From the NCBI GenBank assembly GCA_048772705.1, contig JBLWGC010000182.1, positions 62,001 through 126,000 of the forward strand: a stretch of DNA of 64,000 bases, given 5' to 3'. The position numbers and the translations under genes were made by a program. The notes beneath the pieces were generated by a model, which had not been told where the DNA came from, did not search any database, and saw nothing but the letters and a program-made list of their open reading frames with translations. Below are positions 54,529 to 64,000 of this stretch, piece after piece; position 1 is the stretch's first letter; the number at the start of each line of letters is the position of its first letter. Origin of the DNA: Leidyana gryllorum EB-2025a (Eukaryota; Apicomplexa).

Positions 54529-55542
54529 ATGGAGCCAATTCCGTCAGTTCTGGCAGCACTCAGCGAAGGACGCAGCTTTCGACCTCTTGAGGCCAGCAAG
54601 GGAGTTCGCAAGACACCGTTTACAAAGGACGGCGAGCGCGATGGTGGTAGACGACTGGAGGAGATCCCTCCGTTGTTCTTTTGTCTGGGACCCCACCAGT
54701 CCCATTCATCAGGGTCTGCCCTTTTCTCCATTGGAGACACGAGAGTCTCGGCCTCGATTTCTGGCCCATCACCCCGAGTTCTGCAGCAACAGCATACCAG
54801 AAACCCCGGAGGCGCTGTCAAGTCTTTTCACCAAAGTTTGGCTTCCAGTTTCCTGAACTCCGTGTCAGCAACGGCTGCCTCGCGCGTTGATGCCTCTTTG
54901 GAACTCAATATTGAGTTTGCCCCCTTCGCAGGGGCCTCGAAAGACCTCCACTCCCAACGGAGTGAGTTGCCTAACTTTATATCAGCGTCTTTGCAAGCTG
55001 TGACCGGAGACTATGACGAACAAGTGAACGAGAAACAGGAGAACCGGGCGTTGGCAGAAGCCATTATGGAGACACTGCGGTCGACGATTCGCACCAACGC
55101 GTATCCAGACACAACTATTGAGATCAACGTGATGGTTTTGAAGAGGACCACAACCGGTAGTCTGTATGCCACAATCATCAACGCCATCTCTCTGGCACTG
55201 ATGGAAGCTCGAGTAGCAATGAATGACGTATTGGCAGCGTCGGTTGCGTATGCGGTGTCTCTCCCCGGGGACTTGAGGCCACGGGTGTGTTTGCACTTGG
55301 AAGACAATGAATTGGAGGCAGCTGCACAAGGGCACGCAAAAATCACCCATGTTGCACTGGGCCTTCTGACTAATCGTCGTCTAGTTGCATACTTGGATAT
55401 GGTGGGTGTGGACTTCAAGGACCCAATAGATCAGGAGCTGCTGCAAATGGCTGAGAGCTCCTGTATAGCCATCGGGAGAGAACTCGGACGATGCATCGAA
55501 GCAGCTGACGCTTCTTCACCGTCCACCAAGGACAGGATATAA
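54529..55542 (+). CDS. RNase PH-like exosome subunit, probably Mtr3 (EXOSC6)
   Basis: Single exon of 337 residues; the ATG at 54529 is used because the frame upstream has none. The RNase PH fold is clear: RRLEEIPPLFFCLGPHQ, SGSALFSIGDTRVSASISGP, then IEFAPFAG, and ALAEAIMETLRSTI before TGSLYATIINAISLALMEA. The APFAG block matches Mtr3/EXOSC6 rather than Rrp41. Catalytic Arg/Asp residues of bacterial RNase PH are not conserved, as expected for the structural ring. The exosome degrades and trims RNA 3'-5' in nucleus and cytosol. The start lies 18 bp after the MCM5 stop. Confidence 0.85.
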   Translation: MEPIPSVLAALSEGRSFRPLEASKGVRKTPFTKDGERDGGRRLEEIPPLFFCLGPHQSHSSGSALFSIGDTRVSASISGPSPRVLQQQHTRNPGGAVKSFHQSLASSFLNSVSATAASRVDASLELNIEFAPFAGASKDLHSQRSELPNFISASLQAVTGDYDEQVNEKQENRALAEAIMETLRSTIRTNAYPDTTIEINVMVLKRTTTGSLYATIINAISLALMEARVAMNDVLAASVAYAVSLPGDLRPRVCLHLEDNELEAAAQGHAKITHVALGLLTNRRLVAYLDMVGVDFKDPIDQELLQMAESSCIAIGRELGRCIEAADASSPSTKDRI

Positions 55543-55590
55543 AAGGGAGGGGCGGCGCGAGCTGCTGATTTATAGTCAGTAGTCTGTCAA

Positions 55591-58467
55591 TCAATCTGTC
55601 GAGTCGTCCATATCGTATTCAATTTCGAAGGTCCGCATAATTCCATCACTGCCAGCTGACAGTATGATGTTGTTGAAAAGAAACCTGCGGGTGCGCCGAC
55701 GATCAGAAGAAGACTTTATCGGAATACTTACTTTACAAAAGCTACGGAGCCGGAGTGGAGGTCTTTGACCGAAATAGACTTGTAGGTGTTCTCAATATCC
55801 CACACATAAATCTCATTGGTGGACGCCGAGACCAACTTGGTCCCATCTGGAGACCAGTTGAGCGCGGCCACACGAGTTGAATGGTAATTCCATTCATTCA
55901 TTATTGCAAACTGTGGAAAGTGGTCGTCGAAGTTGAGACATCTATTACCTGACGTGTTTCGACCTCCAACACCTGAACATTCCGAGAGAGGTCTACGCAA
56001 GCCAATAAGCTTCCTTCCTGGTTCAGCGAAAGAGCAGTAATTTCGGATTGATGATGATCCAACACGCAAATGAACCGGAAACCATCCAGATCACTAGCCG
56101 AGTCGATCTCATAGAGTTCTGCAACAGACAATCAGCCGGAAACCTTCCAAAGCTTTCAAACCCACCAATCAAGGGTTTCGTTGTATCAACACCTTGTTCA
56201 TTTTCCTCGCCTCCAGAACCGCCTTCGTTGGCATCCCCAAACTTGCTCGTGGGGTACTCCTCACAAGGCCATAAGGCCACAGCCAACAATGATCCGTCCG
56301 GAGTAGCCGTTACACATGTTGGCTTGCCCAGAAGGACGACGGTCCATTCCGAGGTAAAGTCATCTTGGGCGATCCCGCCCGACCCGGCCTCAAGAGCTGC
56401 ACACACACACACACACAGTGGCGCAGACGTCCGGGTTTGAGCGGCCCACCTTTCTCCACAGAATACACCGAGAGAGTGCCATCAACACAGAAGAGAGCGA
56501 TGTACCGTCCTTCGTCGAGGAACACCAACCTGAGAGGCACTTTCTCAACCTGACTTGTAGCCGCCAGAACAAACTCCTGCCGTGTCTATCGAGAGATGAG
56601 GGCGGTTGTTTCTTTGTTTTCGTTTCCGTTGACTTACTGCAGAAGTATAGACGGCAGCTGCATTATTGGATTGATTCTCCAAATTCCGTCGTACTCGATC
56701 CTTCATGTCCCCCGACTTGATCTGCAAGATGAGGCAGGTCTCGATCGATCGAGGAACGACCTCTCACATTGGTTGTTTTGACGCTGTATATCCGTAAGCA
56801 CCCATCCGCAGTTACGGCCGCAGCACATTTCTCGCTCAAGATGCACGACTTGACAGTGACATCTTTATCCATTCGACTGACCTGGAAGGCCGAGGGTACT
56901 AGTTTTTGGCAGTTGTCAGAGCGAATCAGTCAACATTCTGTTACTCACCAGTTTGAGTTGTTGAAAGGAACATAACGAAGCCGAGGGTGGTGCCAACCAT
57001 CAGATTTCCAGTCGACTGATCAAAGTCGACCGCTGAGGGAGCACCGCGCGGCCCAAACCAGGTAAAATCTGCTTCAGGTTGAAGCTTTGGGACGATGGAG
57101 GTGACTGTTGGTGATATGGGGGTCACCGGTACCTCTGCATCTTCTTTCCCGCCATCGTCGGTATCTTGCACAGATAGGGAATGCACAAAGTCATGTAGAC
57201 CTTCCTCTAATTGCAGCAACTCCGCCTTCTCCGAGGTTGCTGGCTTCGTTCCTTTGGGCTCTTCCAACTTCCACCCCTTCAAGTGGCCTCCAGCGCAAAC
57301 GATAACGATCCAATGACGAAGCGACCAGCAGATGCCTTTCTACACAAAACGTTTCCGGCGACCAGTCACAGTCGCTCCTCACTGGCAGATCATCGGGGCC
57401 TTGGCCACACTGTATGGTTTGGAGCACATCGAGATCCTCTCGCTTGAATATCCGAATTACGCCATCATTGCTGACTGTTGCCACATACGCAGAGGCTGGG
57501 TCCCAGGCCAAGTCGAAGAGGAGTGGCGTGCCTTCCACTGTAGTACACCTGGTGAGTCACACAAGTTGCCATTGCCATTGCCAAATAGAGAGTTGGGTGG
57601 GCTTACGCCAAGTTCTCAACTGTATCTGCGTGCCAGATGGCGAGATTTCCCTTCACCGTGCAGGTTGCGATGTAGTCGCCGCATGGGGAATATCGTGCAG
57701 CAGTTATAGCTTCGTCGTGAGCCTCGTGGGTTGAGGTCAGTTTGAAAGGGGGACCATCATGTAGGCATAAAAGTCCGTCCATCCCGACGGTCATTACTGT
57801 AAAGGGTTTCTTGGGCCGGAATTGGACTCCCTGGATTCCTTTGGTATGGCCGGTTATCTGGCCGACCGCCATTCCGCCGTCGAGCAGAATGATCGACGCC
57901 AATCTGTTGTTGAAGGGAGTAGTAAGTAGTTCGGGAGGTCCGTCTTTGTGTTGGAGTCCTACTTTTTCGAGTATCTGTCGACGCCGACTATCGCAATCCG
58001 CCGGGAGTCCGGGCTGATGGCGACATCAGTCAATCTGACATATTGGAGACGGTCCAGTTTGTAGGTCTCAAAGGTGGTTCCAGACCGCCCGATCATCCAC
58101 ACGTAGCAGTTTCCATCATTATCTATAGCGGCGACGAGTATGGCGGAGTGAGGGCGTGCCCCAATGTGTCTCACCTCCAGCAACGATAGCTTTGTTGTTG
58201 GGCGCGATAGTAGCACAGGTCACCTGCTCGCGTGTACACACAGTCAGTCTGTGCGGAAGAATAGCTTACAGGACGCTTGGTGCCCACATATGTTTCCACG
58301 GGTTGGTATATGAAGGAAGTTTGGTCAGGCAAACATCTGACTACCACTCCGTTTCCACTGCCGTATGCAACTCGCTGTCCACTGGTGGAGCAGGTGTATA
58401 GATGTAAAGGATACTTGGCGTCTAGATGAGGTTGGGGTGGGATGGCACCAATCAGTTGAGCACTCAT
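55591..58467 (-). CDS. Actin-interacting protein 1 (AIP1/WDR1), WD40 repeats
   Basis: About eleven short exons encode at least ten WD40-type blades. Recognisable pieces: GHTKGIQGVQFRPKKPF and MDGLLCLHDGPPFKLTS (the AIP1-specific GPPFK signature near 57760), AITAARYSPCGDYIATC, TPLLFDLAWDPASAYVATVS, SEITALSLNQEGSLLACVDL, and at the end VAALNWSPDGTKLVSASTNE with IYVWDI. The last exon ends with SAGSDGIMRTFEIEY and a stop at 55593-55591. The protein works with cofilin to disassemble actin filaments. It carries acidic inserts between blades (near 57150 and 56200), so it is longer than the usual 600 residues. One intron has a (GT)n tract at its 3' splice site (56400-56417). The start is 24 bp from the stop of the FAD synthase gene. 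Confidence 0.85.
56400..56417. repeat. (CA)n tract, intronic
   Basis: CA dinucleotide run on the + strand; on the gene's strand it reads (GT)n and runs directly into the cag of a 3' splice site of the AIP1 gene. Confidence 0.85.
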
Positions 58468-58491
58468 GATATGGCAGAAACGAAAAAGGAT

Positions 58492-59551
58492 CTAGATTGC
58501 AGGATTCTTCCGTCCTTCTCGTTCAGCTTGCCACTGGTGCAAGTTCCTAGCTGCTTGAACACCACCTGAGGTGACTAAGTGCGCGTTTATTTCCGTTTCC
58601 TTGACGCTACCAGGCGAAATCAACGGAGGAGCTCGGAATCCACCTACCTTCCCAAGCTGCTGTAACCTCGATTATACAACTCGCAATAGGGCAGGTTAAA
58701 TTTGGTTAGGAAATCCCATATCATGCCTGGCGAGACTTTGTTGTCACTTTGCTGTCACTTACCATACGACCAGTGAAGCACTGGATGTATCCGCATAAAG
58801 CTGGCTGGCAATACCCATGTACTGGAAGGCTCAAAGGTTTCTACACCCTCGGAATTCGGGTCTCCTTGACGTAAACCTGTTATTATAGGACAATGTGGTG
58901 GAGGCCGTCGCTCAGCTTCGCGTACCAATTAGAAAGGCAACATGTGAAGGAGTACCGCACGGGTCTTTCCGCTGTAATTCCTCTATACACGGAACTATTT
59001 GTTCACGGTAAGAACCAATGTGTGTACTGCCGCGAGTGAGACGGGTGGCCCTTAGCGCCACCAAAGATGCCTCCCTCACCTTAGGTCGAGGTCGTTGTCA
59101 CCCGTCTGCTCCTGGATAAAAGAGACGACCTCGGGAAAGTCGTGGCCCTCCTGAGAAAAGTAGACAGCACGGGGACGTTCAAAGGCTTGGTTCGCCTCTG
59201 ATGACTGACGATACGTATTAGCCAGGCAGGCCAGATAAAGGAAAAGAACCACTGTTGCATCCTTCCCGCCGTTGAAAGAAGCCGCAAGCCGAGTGGGTCC
59301 ATACAGTCTATTGCAGAGAAATAGCCATCAAAGTGCTGAGACAGACTCACCGCAAAGCACCTTCTATACTGTCCAGTGACTTCCCGAGCAACCGGTGGTC
59401 GAGATATGGAAATGCCTCCTTGTCTGCCTCTGACAGTCCATTCTTCGCTACGTCCTTCAGCCCATCATATAAGGCGAGGGACTTATAGAAGGCAGACGCT
59501 TCCCAGACAGGCGACCCTACGATGGTGGCATTGCTCCAAACAAAGTGCTTC
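58492..59551 (-). CDS. FAD synthase (FMN adenylyltransferase, PAPS-reductase-like domain)
   Basis: At least six exons. Joining them gives a chain beginning around SNATIVGSPVWEASAFYKSL, then helices matching the linker before the human FLAD1 catalytic domain, RLAASFNGGKDATVVLFLYL (the ATP-binding SFNGGKD loop), PRAVYFSQEGHDFPEV, HVAFLIGLRQGDP, PASFMRIHPVLHWSYG and a last pair of exons with FLTKFNLPYCELYNRGYSSL and GSVKETEINAHLV. The order agrees with FLAD1, which makes FAD from FMN and ATP. The N-terminal molybdopterin-binding domain of animal FLAD1 was not seen, nor a clear start codon; the 5' end is unresolved. The stop is TAG 58494-58492, 24 bp before the AIP1 start on the same strand. Single-letter joins were checked for frame at four introns. 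Confidence 0.75.
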
Positions 59552-59790
59552 TCGTGACTTTACTGTACCTCCCGTGGTCACTGGACACGTTTGCATTGAC
59601 ACATTGAACCTCTCTACCAGCCGAGGAACAGCCACAGCGGGGGTCATTGAGGTTATAGCCCAAGAAAGAAGAAAAGTTTGAAGCATATCTGATACTAATG
59701 ACCCGTGTATATCCGCGTGTAAAGGAGCGGGTCCTTGTTCTACAATTAGGAACCTCAGAGTATGTGAGCCAACGACCGACCATTGCTCGC

Positions 59791-61157
59791 TCACCAAAGG
59801 CATGTCTACAATTGCCCAAACCGCAAGAGCCATCGTTGTGACCAGAGACACGGTCGTCCTGTCCAGAAACGCGCGCGCCATTTGAACTTTGGGCACCTTT
59901 TCCGGCTCTTACCATAGAATGATTTGCTTTCGCTCGATACCAACGAACGTGAGGGTCAACTCCACTGCATTTCCGTCTCCCTCGTTGTCTCCCTTGCCGT
60001 CTCCTGCATCCTCATCATCGAGCGCTTGTTGTAACTTGGCGTCCCGCTCAATCCACATCAGATCATCGTGCAATTGGGCTTCAACTCCTTGGAGACGGCG
60101 ACGCTGCAATGTTGGGGTGACTCCTCATTTGTCGCACTGCAACTTGGGTATTACCGCTGGCATTCCGGAGACCTCGCGCGCCATTGACTCGACCGTATCC
60201 ATTCCCGCCCACACCTCAGTCGGGACGACGGTGCGGATGGCAGAGGCGGGCAGACTCTTTTGGAGAAGCTCAATACCAGTATAGAGTCGACCCAAGTCTT
60301 CTTTGTCAGCATAGCAAGTGAGCCCTTGAGTCAGAGTGATCAATACTACCGGTTTGACAGACTCCTCGGCGGCCAAAGGGATCGCTTCTTTGACTCGTTG
60401 AATTGTAGCGGCTTCCAGCACCAACAATTTATCACACTCGTCGCGTACCAGGAATCCTTGAGAAGGAGACACCTTTTCCCTTCCTTTGCATTGGTCTCTC
60501 CTCTTACCTTTCCAATGTCCGGGGATCCGTAGTTTTTTGACGTTGACCGTATCGAGGTTGGCAATGGAGTCGGTCAGTTCCCGCTGAACCTCGCGTAAGG
60601 CCTCGTGGAAGGGGAGGGAAGCCGTGGGGGGCGTCTGGGCGACGTATTTGTTGTTGAAGTGCATCAGCGATGGTACATCAGAGATGATTGAGAAGTCCAG
60701 AGCCACAGACTCATCACCATCATTCTCAGCAAGATGCTCTTCATCCCCGTCGTCGTAGGTGCCAAGATTCTACCGATCACAAGACCCTTTTCAGAACTGC
60801 CTCACACCTCCCCGGTCTCACCTGTCCATGGACTTCGATGATCCGATCAATCAGAGTGTGGCGTGCGAAAGCAGTGACTGTGTGAGTCGCTTCTCCTTTG
60901 ACCACAAAGTTGGTGCCAAAAAGAGGTCCGAGAGCGTCAATCTTGTCGTGCCCTTGAGGGAAAGACAGGGTACTATACACCTGAGCAACAACACAAGATG
61001 GCACATGAATCAGAGAAACTGACTGAGAGAGGCTCACCAGAGGTTCAACTGTGCCATCACGCAGATTATCTTCCAGGAGTTTCCGCAGCGACTTGGCAGA
61101 CTTGATGTTGTAGCCTTGCATTCGCTCTGGAAGCATGACCCTACCTTGAGCGGCCAT
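59791..61157 (-). CDS. Multi-exon protein of unknown family
   Basis: Six exons on the - strand from ATG 61157 (MAAQGRVMLPERMQGYNIKS). All joins keep frame: DGTVEPL to VYSTLSFPQGHDK, EVHGQ to NLGTYDDGDEEHL, GHWK to GFLVRDECDKL, GMPA to RRRLQGVEAQLHDD, and probably IILW to a short final exon ending at 59791-59793. About 395 residues: an N-terminal helical part, a mixed beta region (ISDVPSLMHFNNKYV; VVLITLTQGLTCYAD), and a C-terminal acidic stretch (DDEDAGDGKGDNEGDG). I do not recognise it; the mix of a conserved-looking core with short introns argues for a real gene. The start is 35 bp from that of the divergent Tfb2 gene. The 3' limit is tentative. Confidence 0.5.
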
Positions 61158-61192
61158 GGCCGTGCCGAGTAGAGCGGCTCCCTTTTATTGCA

Positions 61193-63666
61193 ATGAAGGC
61201 GACTGGTGCAGGTCAAGCACTTACGGCTGCGAGCAATGCCGCCAGCTTCATGCTAGATCCCGGCCTTTTTGGACAGACTTGTCAACGCGGTAGTCAAAGA
61301 GGTCCTCGTAAAATTTCAAGCCAGTCTCCATGCTGGCGAGCAATGGTCGAGCTCCAGTCAGGCAATCCCGAAGTCATTCGTGACACCTACTCTTACATCA
61401 CCGCCCAGCTCAGGGACAGTGAGCCTGACGTCGTGGAGGCTTTCTTTTCCAATGAGGGCGTAATCAACATGCTCCTGGCAGGCCTCCCAACACCATGTAA
61501 ACTCCTCGTTAGTAGACTCGCGCCTTTGAAGGAGGCGTGTCCGTGGCATCCCCTTATCTCTTGGGTCGCCGGCAACCATAAACTCCTGAAAGAGATGGTC
61601 TCACCGCTAAGAAGAATCCGCGCTCTCATCGTTACACCAATTGCTCCTTCCTCTGGTTCCGCTACGAATGCTCCCCGCTCGGAGACGGAAGTCTCACAGT
61701 CCTCCAGTCAAGTTGCTGCCGGACAACCGCCCAAAATCAGTCTCTGCAAGTTCATTCTCCACAGAGCATTCCGCGACACCTATATCGCTATGGTTCAAAG
61801 CAAACCACCACCCAATCGCTTCTCTTGCCTCCGTCATCTAACTCCTGAGGAAGAATATGCAATGTGTCCTGCCGACGCCTCCACGCTGCAGACTTTCGCT
61901 CAACGCCAATGGAGTAACGTAAGTACTCCGTCTCTCCTCTCTTTCTATGTCTCATCGTCCTTGGTCACAGCTACTCAAATGGCTGTTCGCGACATCTGTG
62001 TCTCAACCGTCTCGTGCTGGAGGCGCTCTTGGCTCTATTGATAAAGTCCCTCCCCAGCGACCTGGGCAACCCTTAGAGAAAGTTCTCAATCTCAAACATC
62101 TCGTGACCCCTCCCGACCCCCCGACCATAGCAGGTGGCGATCGAGCCAAGCCGCGCATCTCGAGAGCAGCGTTTCAATGGCTTCTATCCGATCTCAACGA
62201 ACAAGTTACCACACTTCTCCTCGCGTATCTGGACTCGATTCTGTACGGATTGGATGCGGACAAACCGCAGGCACCTGTCCCAGAAGTGTCAAAGACAGCA
62301 CCCTTGCGTTGCGCCAGAGTGGCCGTCCTGCTGGCGAGTATCGCTCAAGCCAAGATAGGTCAGCCTCTGGTGCTCGACCGCATCAACAAGGACGAGGAGA
62401 ACTTTGTAGGAATCTGTCGGGATATCGGTGTTGTCCTAACGGGCTCCACGACATTGAATGGCGTGTCGTATAAGTTTTTGTGCCCCACACCCCTCGCCCA
62501 TATTCTGACTGTTGATGTCAGTCGCGACATTACCTGTCCTGACGGCTGGTGTCTCTCACAAATGTTTGGTGCTCGTGCTTATCAAGACTGGCAAGAAGCT
62601 GGTTCTATTCGACGATTCGCGTTGCCGAAACAACGGTACCATATGTGTTGTTTGAAACGGAGTAATCAAGTTCTGCCTCCACTGCATATGGAGGGGGAGG
62701 TGGACTGGTTCGGACCCTCGGATCCCCTGTCTGAGTATCCGACCGGAGACGCGGGTCGTCCGCTCACAGGCTACGCAACGCCAGCACCCAACACACAAGC
62801 GGGCAGAGCGCCAGATTCAGTCAAGGCGCGGACCAAAATCATCGCAAATGTGCCGTCCGGCAAAACCAGAGGGATTGTTGTGGAATCTAACTTCCGCGTC
62901 TTTGCCTATCGGCCTGATCAACTCGAAGAGTCCGTGCTCTGTAAGTGTGCCTGCCTTGCAGTCGGCGTTTGCTGCTAATTCGCTCTTTGCGTTTCAGCTA
63001 ATCTCTGTGAAATCCGTATTGTGTCGCCAACTTTAATCGTCGGAGTTTTAACGAGAGACAGTGTCATGAAGGCTTTCATTTACGGACTGACAGCGAAGCA
63101 GATTATCAAATTCTTCGCAAGTCACGCTCACCAAAGTGTTAAGAAGAAAGCACACAGCAAAGTTCCGAAAGGTGAGTGACCCATTATCGTCGGGATTGGA
63201 GAATATTGCGGCGGATTTCTCAGGTCAAGACAACAACGACTGGCTGGAGTCCAATGCCGGCGCTCACTTCTGCCTGCCGGAGAACGTGAGCAACCAGCTG
63301 GAGCTTTGGGAGGCCCAGAGATCGAGTATCTCCATGTTTGAAGCCACTCTTTTTGAGTTCTCCGAAGAACAGGACCTCGTCCTGTTCCCGAATTTGGTAG
63401 CTCGGGCCAAGCTGAATGGAATGGTGCTCTGCCACACTCCGATCACGGCAGCAGAAAGTATAGTCGGAAGCGAGGACTGGAAGAACTGGAAATCCAACAT
63501 TATGCGCCGCCTGCGCACAACGGCTCGACTGAGCCAAGGGGAGCTCTTGGAGTGTGGGAACTGGTTCGCAAATGGGGCAATTCTTGTGGTTAGGGCGCAA
63601 AATAGGCATGAGGTCGCGAAGATCCTGAAACAGGTCCGAACCGCCCCAAGAGTGAACACCAGCTAG
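61193..63666 (+). CDS. TFIIH core subunit p52/Tfb2 (GTF2H4)
   Basis: Four exons give about 765 residues, well above the usual 460-510. The C-terminal region is diagnostic: GIVVESNFRVFAYRPDQLEE, then after an intron LCEIRIVSPTLIVGVLTRDS, IYGLTAKQIIKFFASHAHQS and, after another, VSNQLELWEAQRSSISMFEA. These match Tfb2's IVETNYRVYAYT, GxITRxSVRxA, GITAxQIIxFLxSHAHP and QIRLWExER blocks. The N-terminal part has AFFSNEGVINMLLAGLPTPC and KLLVSRLAPL, with long loops inserted. Introns near 61920-61970, 62941-62997, 63172-63223. Tfb2 anchors the XPB helicase in TFIIH, needed for transcription initiation and excision repair. The upstream divergent gene starts 35 bp away. Confidence 0.88.
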
Positions 63667-63709
63667 ACGGTCAATTTTTTGACTGTTAGATCGATCAATC
63701 TCCTACATA

Positions 63710-64000
63710 ATGGGACTATTCAGGAGCAGCAAGAGGGAAGGAGAGTCTCCATCATCAGACAGAGCCCGAGCCGCGTCTCTGAACCGATTTGGGTTCCGAA
63801 GGCACAGAGCCGAAAAGGGGGACGACGGCGGTCCAGGAGGATTGAGTTTTTCACGGCGGAGGTCCCCGAAGAGTGCAGTGGAGGAGCGAAGACATAGTGG
63901 AGGCTCTACTGAAGCGGGCAGCAGTCTCCATAACAAGGTCAATGATGGGAATTTGACAGTGCGAGTGAGTGTGCCGTGCATTGTCTACATGGTCGTTGCA
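63710..64000 (+). CDS. N-terminal part of an unknown gene, cut by the window end
   Basis: A frame from ATG 63710 (MGLFRSSKREGESPSSDRA) is open to the window edge, 97 codons. It begins with an Arg/Ser/Gly-rich, basic, probably disordered region and turns hydrophobic at the end (VSVPCIVYMVVA), unless the gtgagt at 63965 is a splice donor, in which case that last part is intron. The Met-Gly start could be N-myristoylated, but that is only a possibility. It follows the Tfb2 stop by 43 bp. Confidence 0.45.
   Translation, partial: MGLFRSSKREGESPSSDRARAASLNRFGFRRHRAEKGDDGGPGGLSFSRRRSPKSAVEERRHSGGSTEAGSSLHNKVNDGNLTVRVSVPCIVYMVVA

Noticed and set aside
1-64000. CRISPR arrays, prophage, retroelements or DNA transposons
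   Set aside because: No spaced direct repeats, reverse transcriptase, integrase, transposase, capsid motifs or long terminal/inverted repeats were seen by eye on either strand.

Overview
This is nuclear DNA from a gene-dense protist. Almost every conserved gene is cut by short introns, mostly 31-60 nt, that begin gtgagt/gtaagt and end in cag; intergenic gaps are often only 2-100 bp. The beta-tubulin has an apicomplexan/dinoflagellate-type loop around residues 198-201. Gene content, compactness and style fit an alveolate, most likely a perkinsid such as Perkinsus. That name is my inference from memory of the families, not a search result. No prokaryotic, viral or transposon features were seen.

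Layout: 0.4-10.3 kb holds membrane and signalling genes (TMCO3-like cation/proton antiporter, casein kinase 1, a RAB5IF-like membrane protein, and a large divergent P5-type ATPase with a cysteine-rich ectodomain). 10.3-18.4 kb has a small unknown, a Nup93/Nic96-like helical protein, a secreted protein with six Notch LNR modules and a 704-residue low-complexity protein. 18.6-24.2 kb has a nucleotide-sugar transporter, a type I DnaJ, a plant-style UDP-glycosyltransferase and an HSPA14/Ssz1-like Hsp70 lacking the substrate-binding domain.

24.4-34.1 kb is the unusual part: five head-to-tail, intron-poor paralogues of a family I do not recognise. They share an N-terminal signature, a central F-[EN]-S-H strand motif and a C-terminal strand module. 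The first copy is interrupted by two in-frame TGA codons; the other four are open.

34.8-46.4 kb carries a small Stum/SPEC3-like membrane protein, an unknown, beta-tubulin with natural Ala198/Gln200, a PP1 inhibitor-3 homologue, UFD1, an ENT nucleoside transporter, a large SOS1-like Na+/H+ exchanger and tRNA-Pro(AGG). 46.8-64 kb is housekeeping: an R3H-like protein, proteasome beta-4 (PSMB2 type), a tyrosine-phosphatase-like protein, MCM5, an Mtr3-like exosome subunit, AIP1/WDR1, FAD synthase, an unknown multi-exon protein, TFIIH subunit p52/Tfb2 and the start of another gene.

Many neighbours are head-to-head pairs with 30-95 bp between start codons, or same-strand pairs 2-25 bp apart. This leaves little room for conventional promoters and would suit shared bidirectional promoters or spliced-leader trans-splicing (inference). 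Exon structures below were reconstructed by eye from reading frame, GT-AG sites and family similarity; boundaries are good to a few bases where stated and otherwise approximate.
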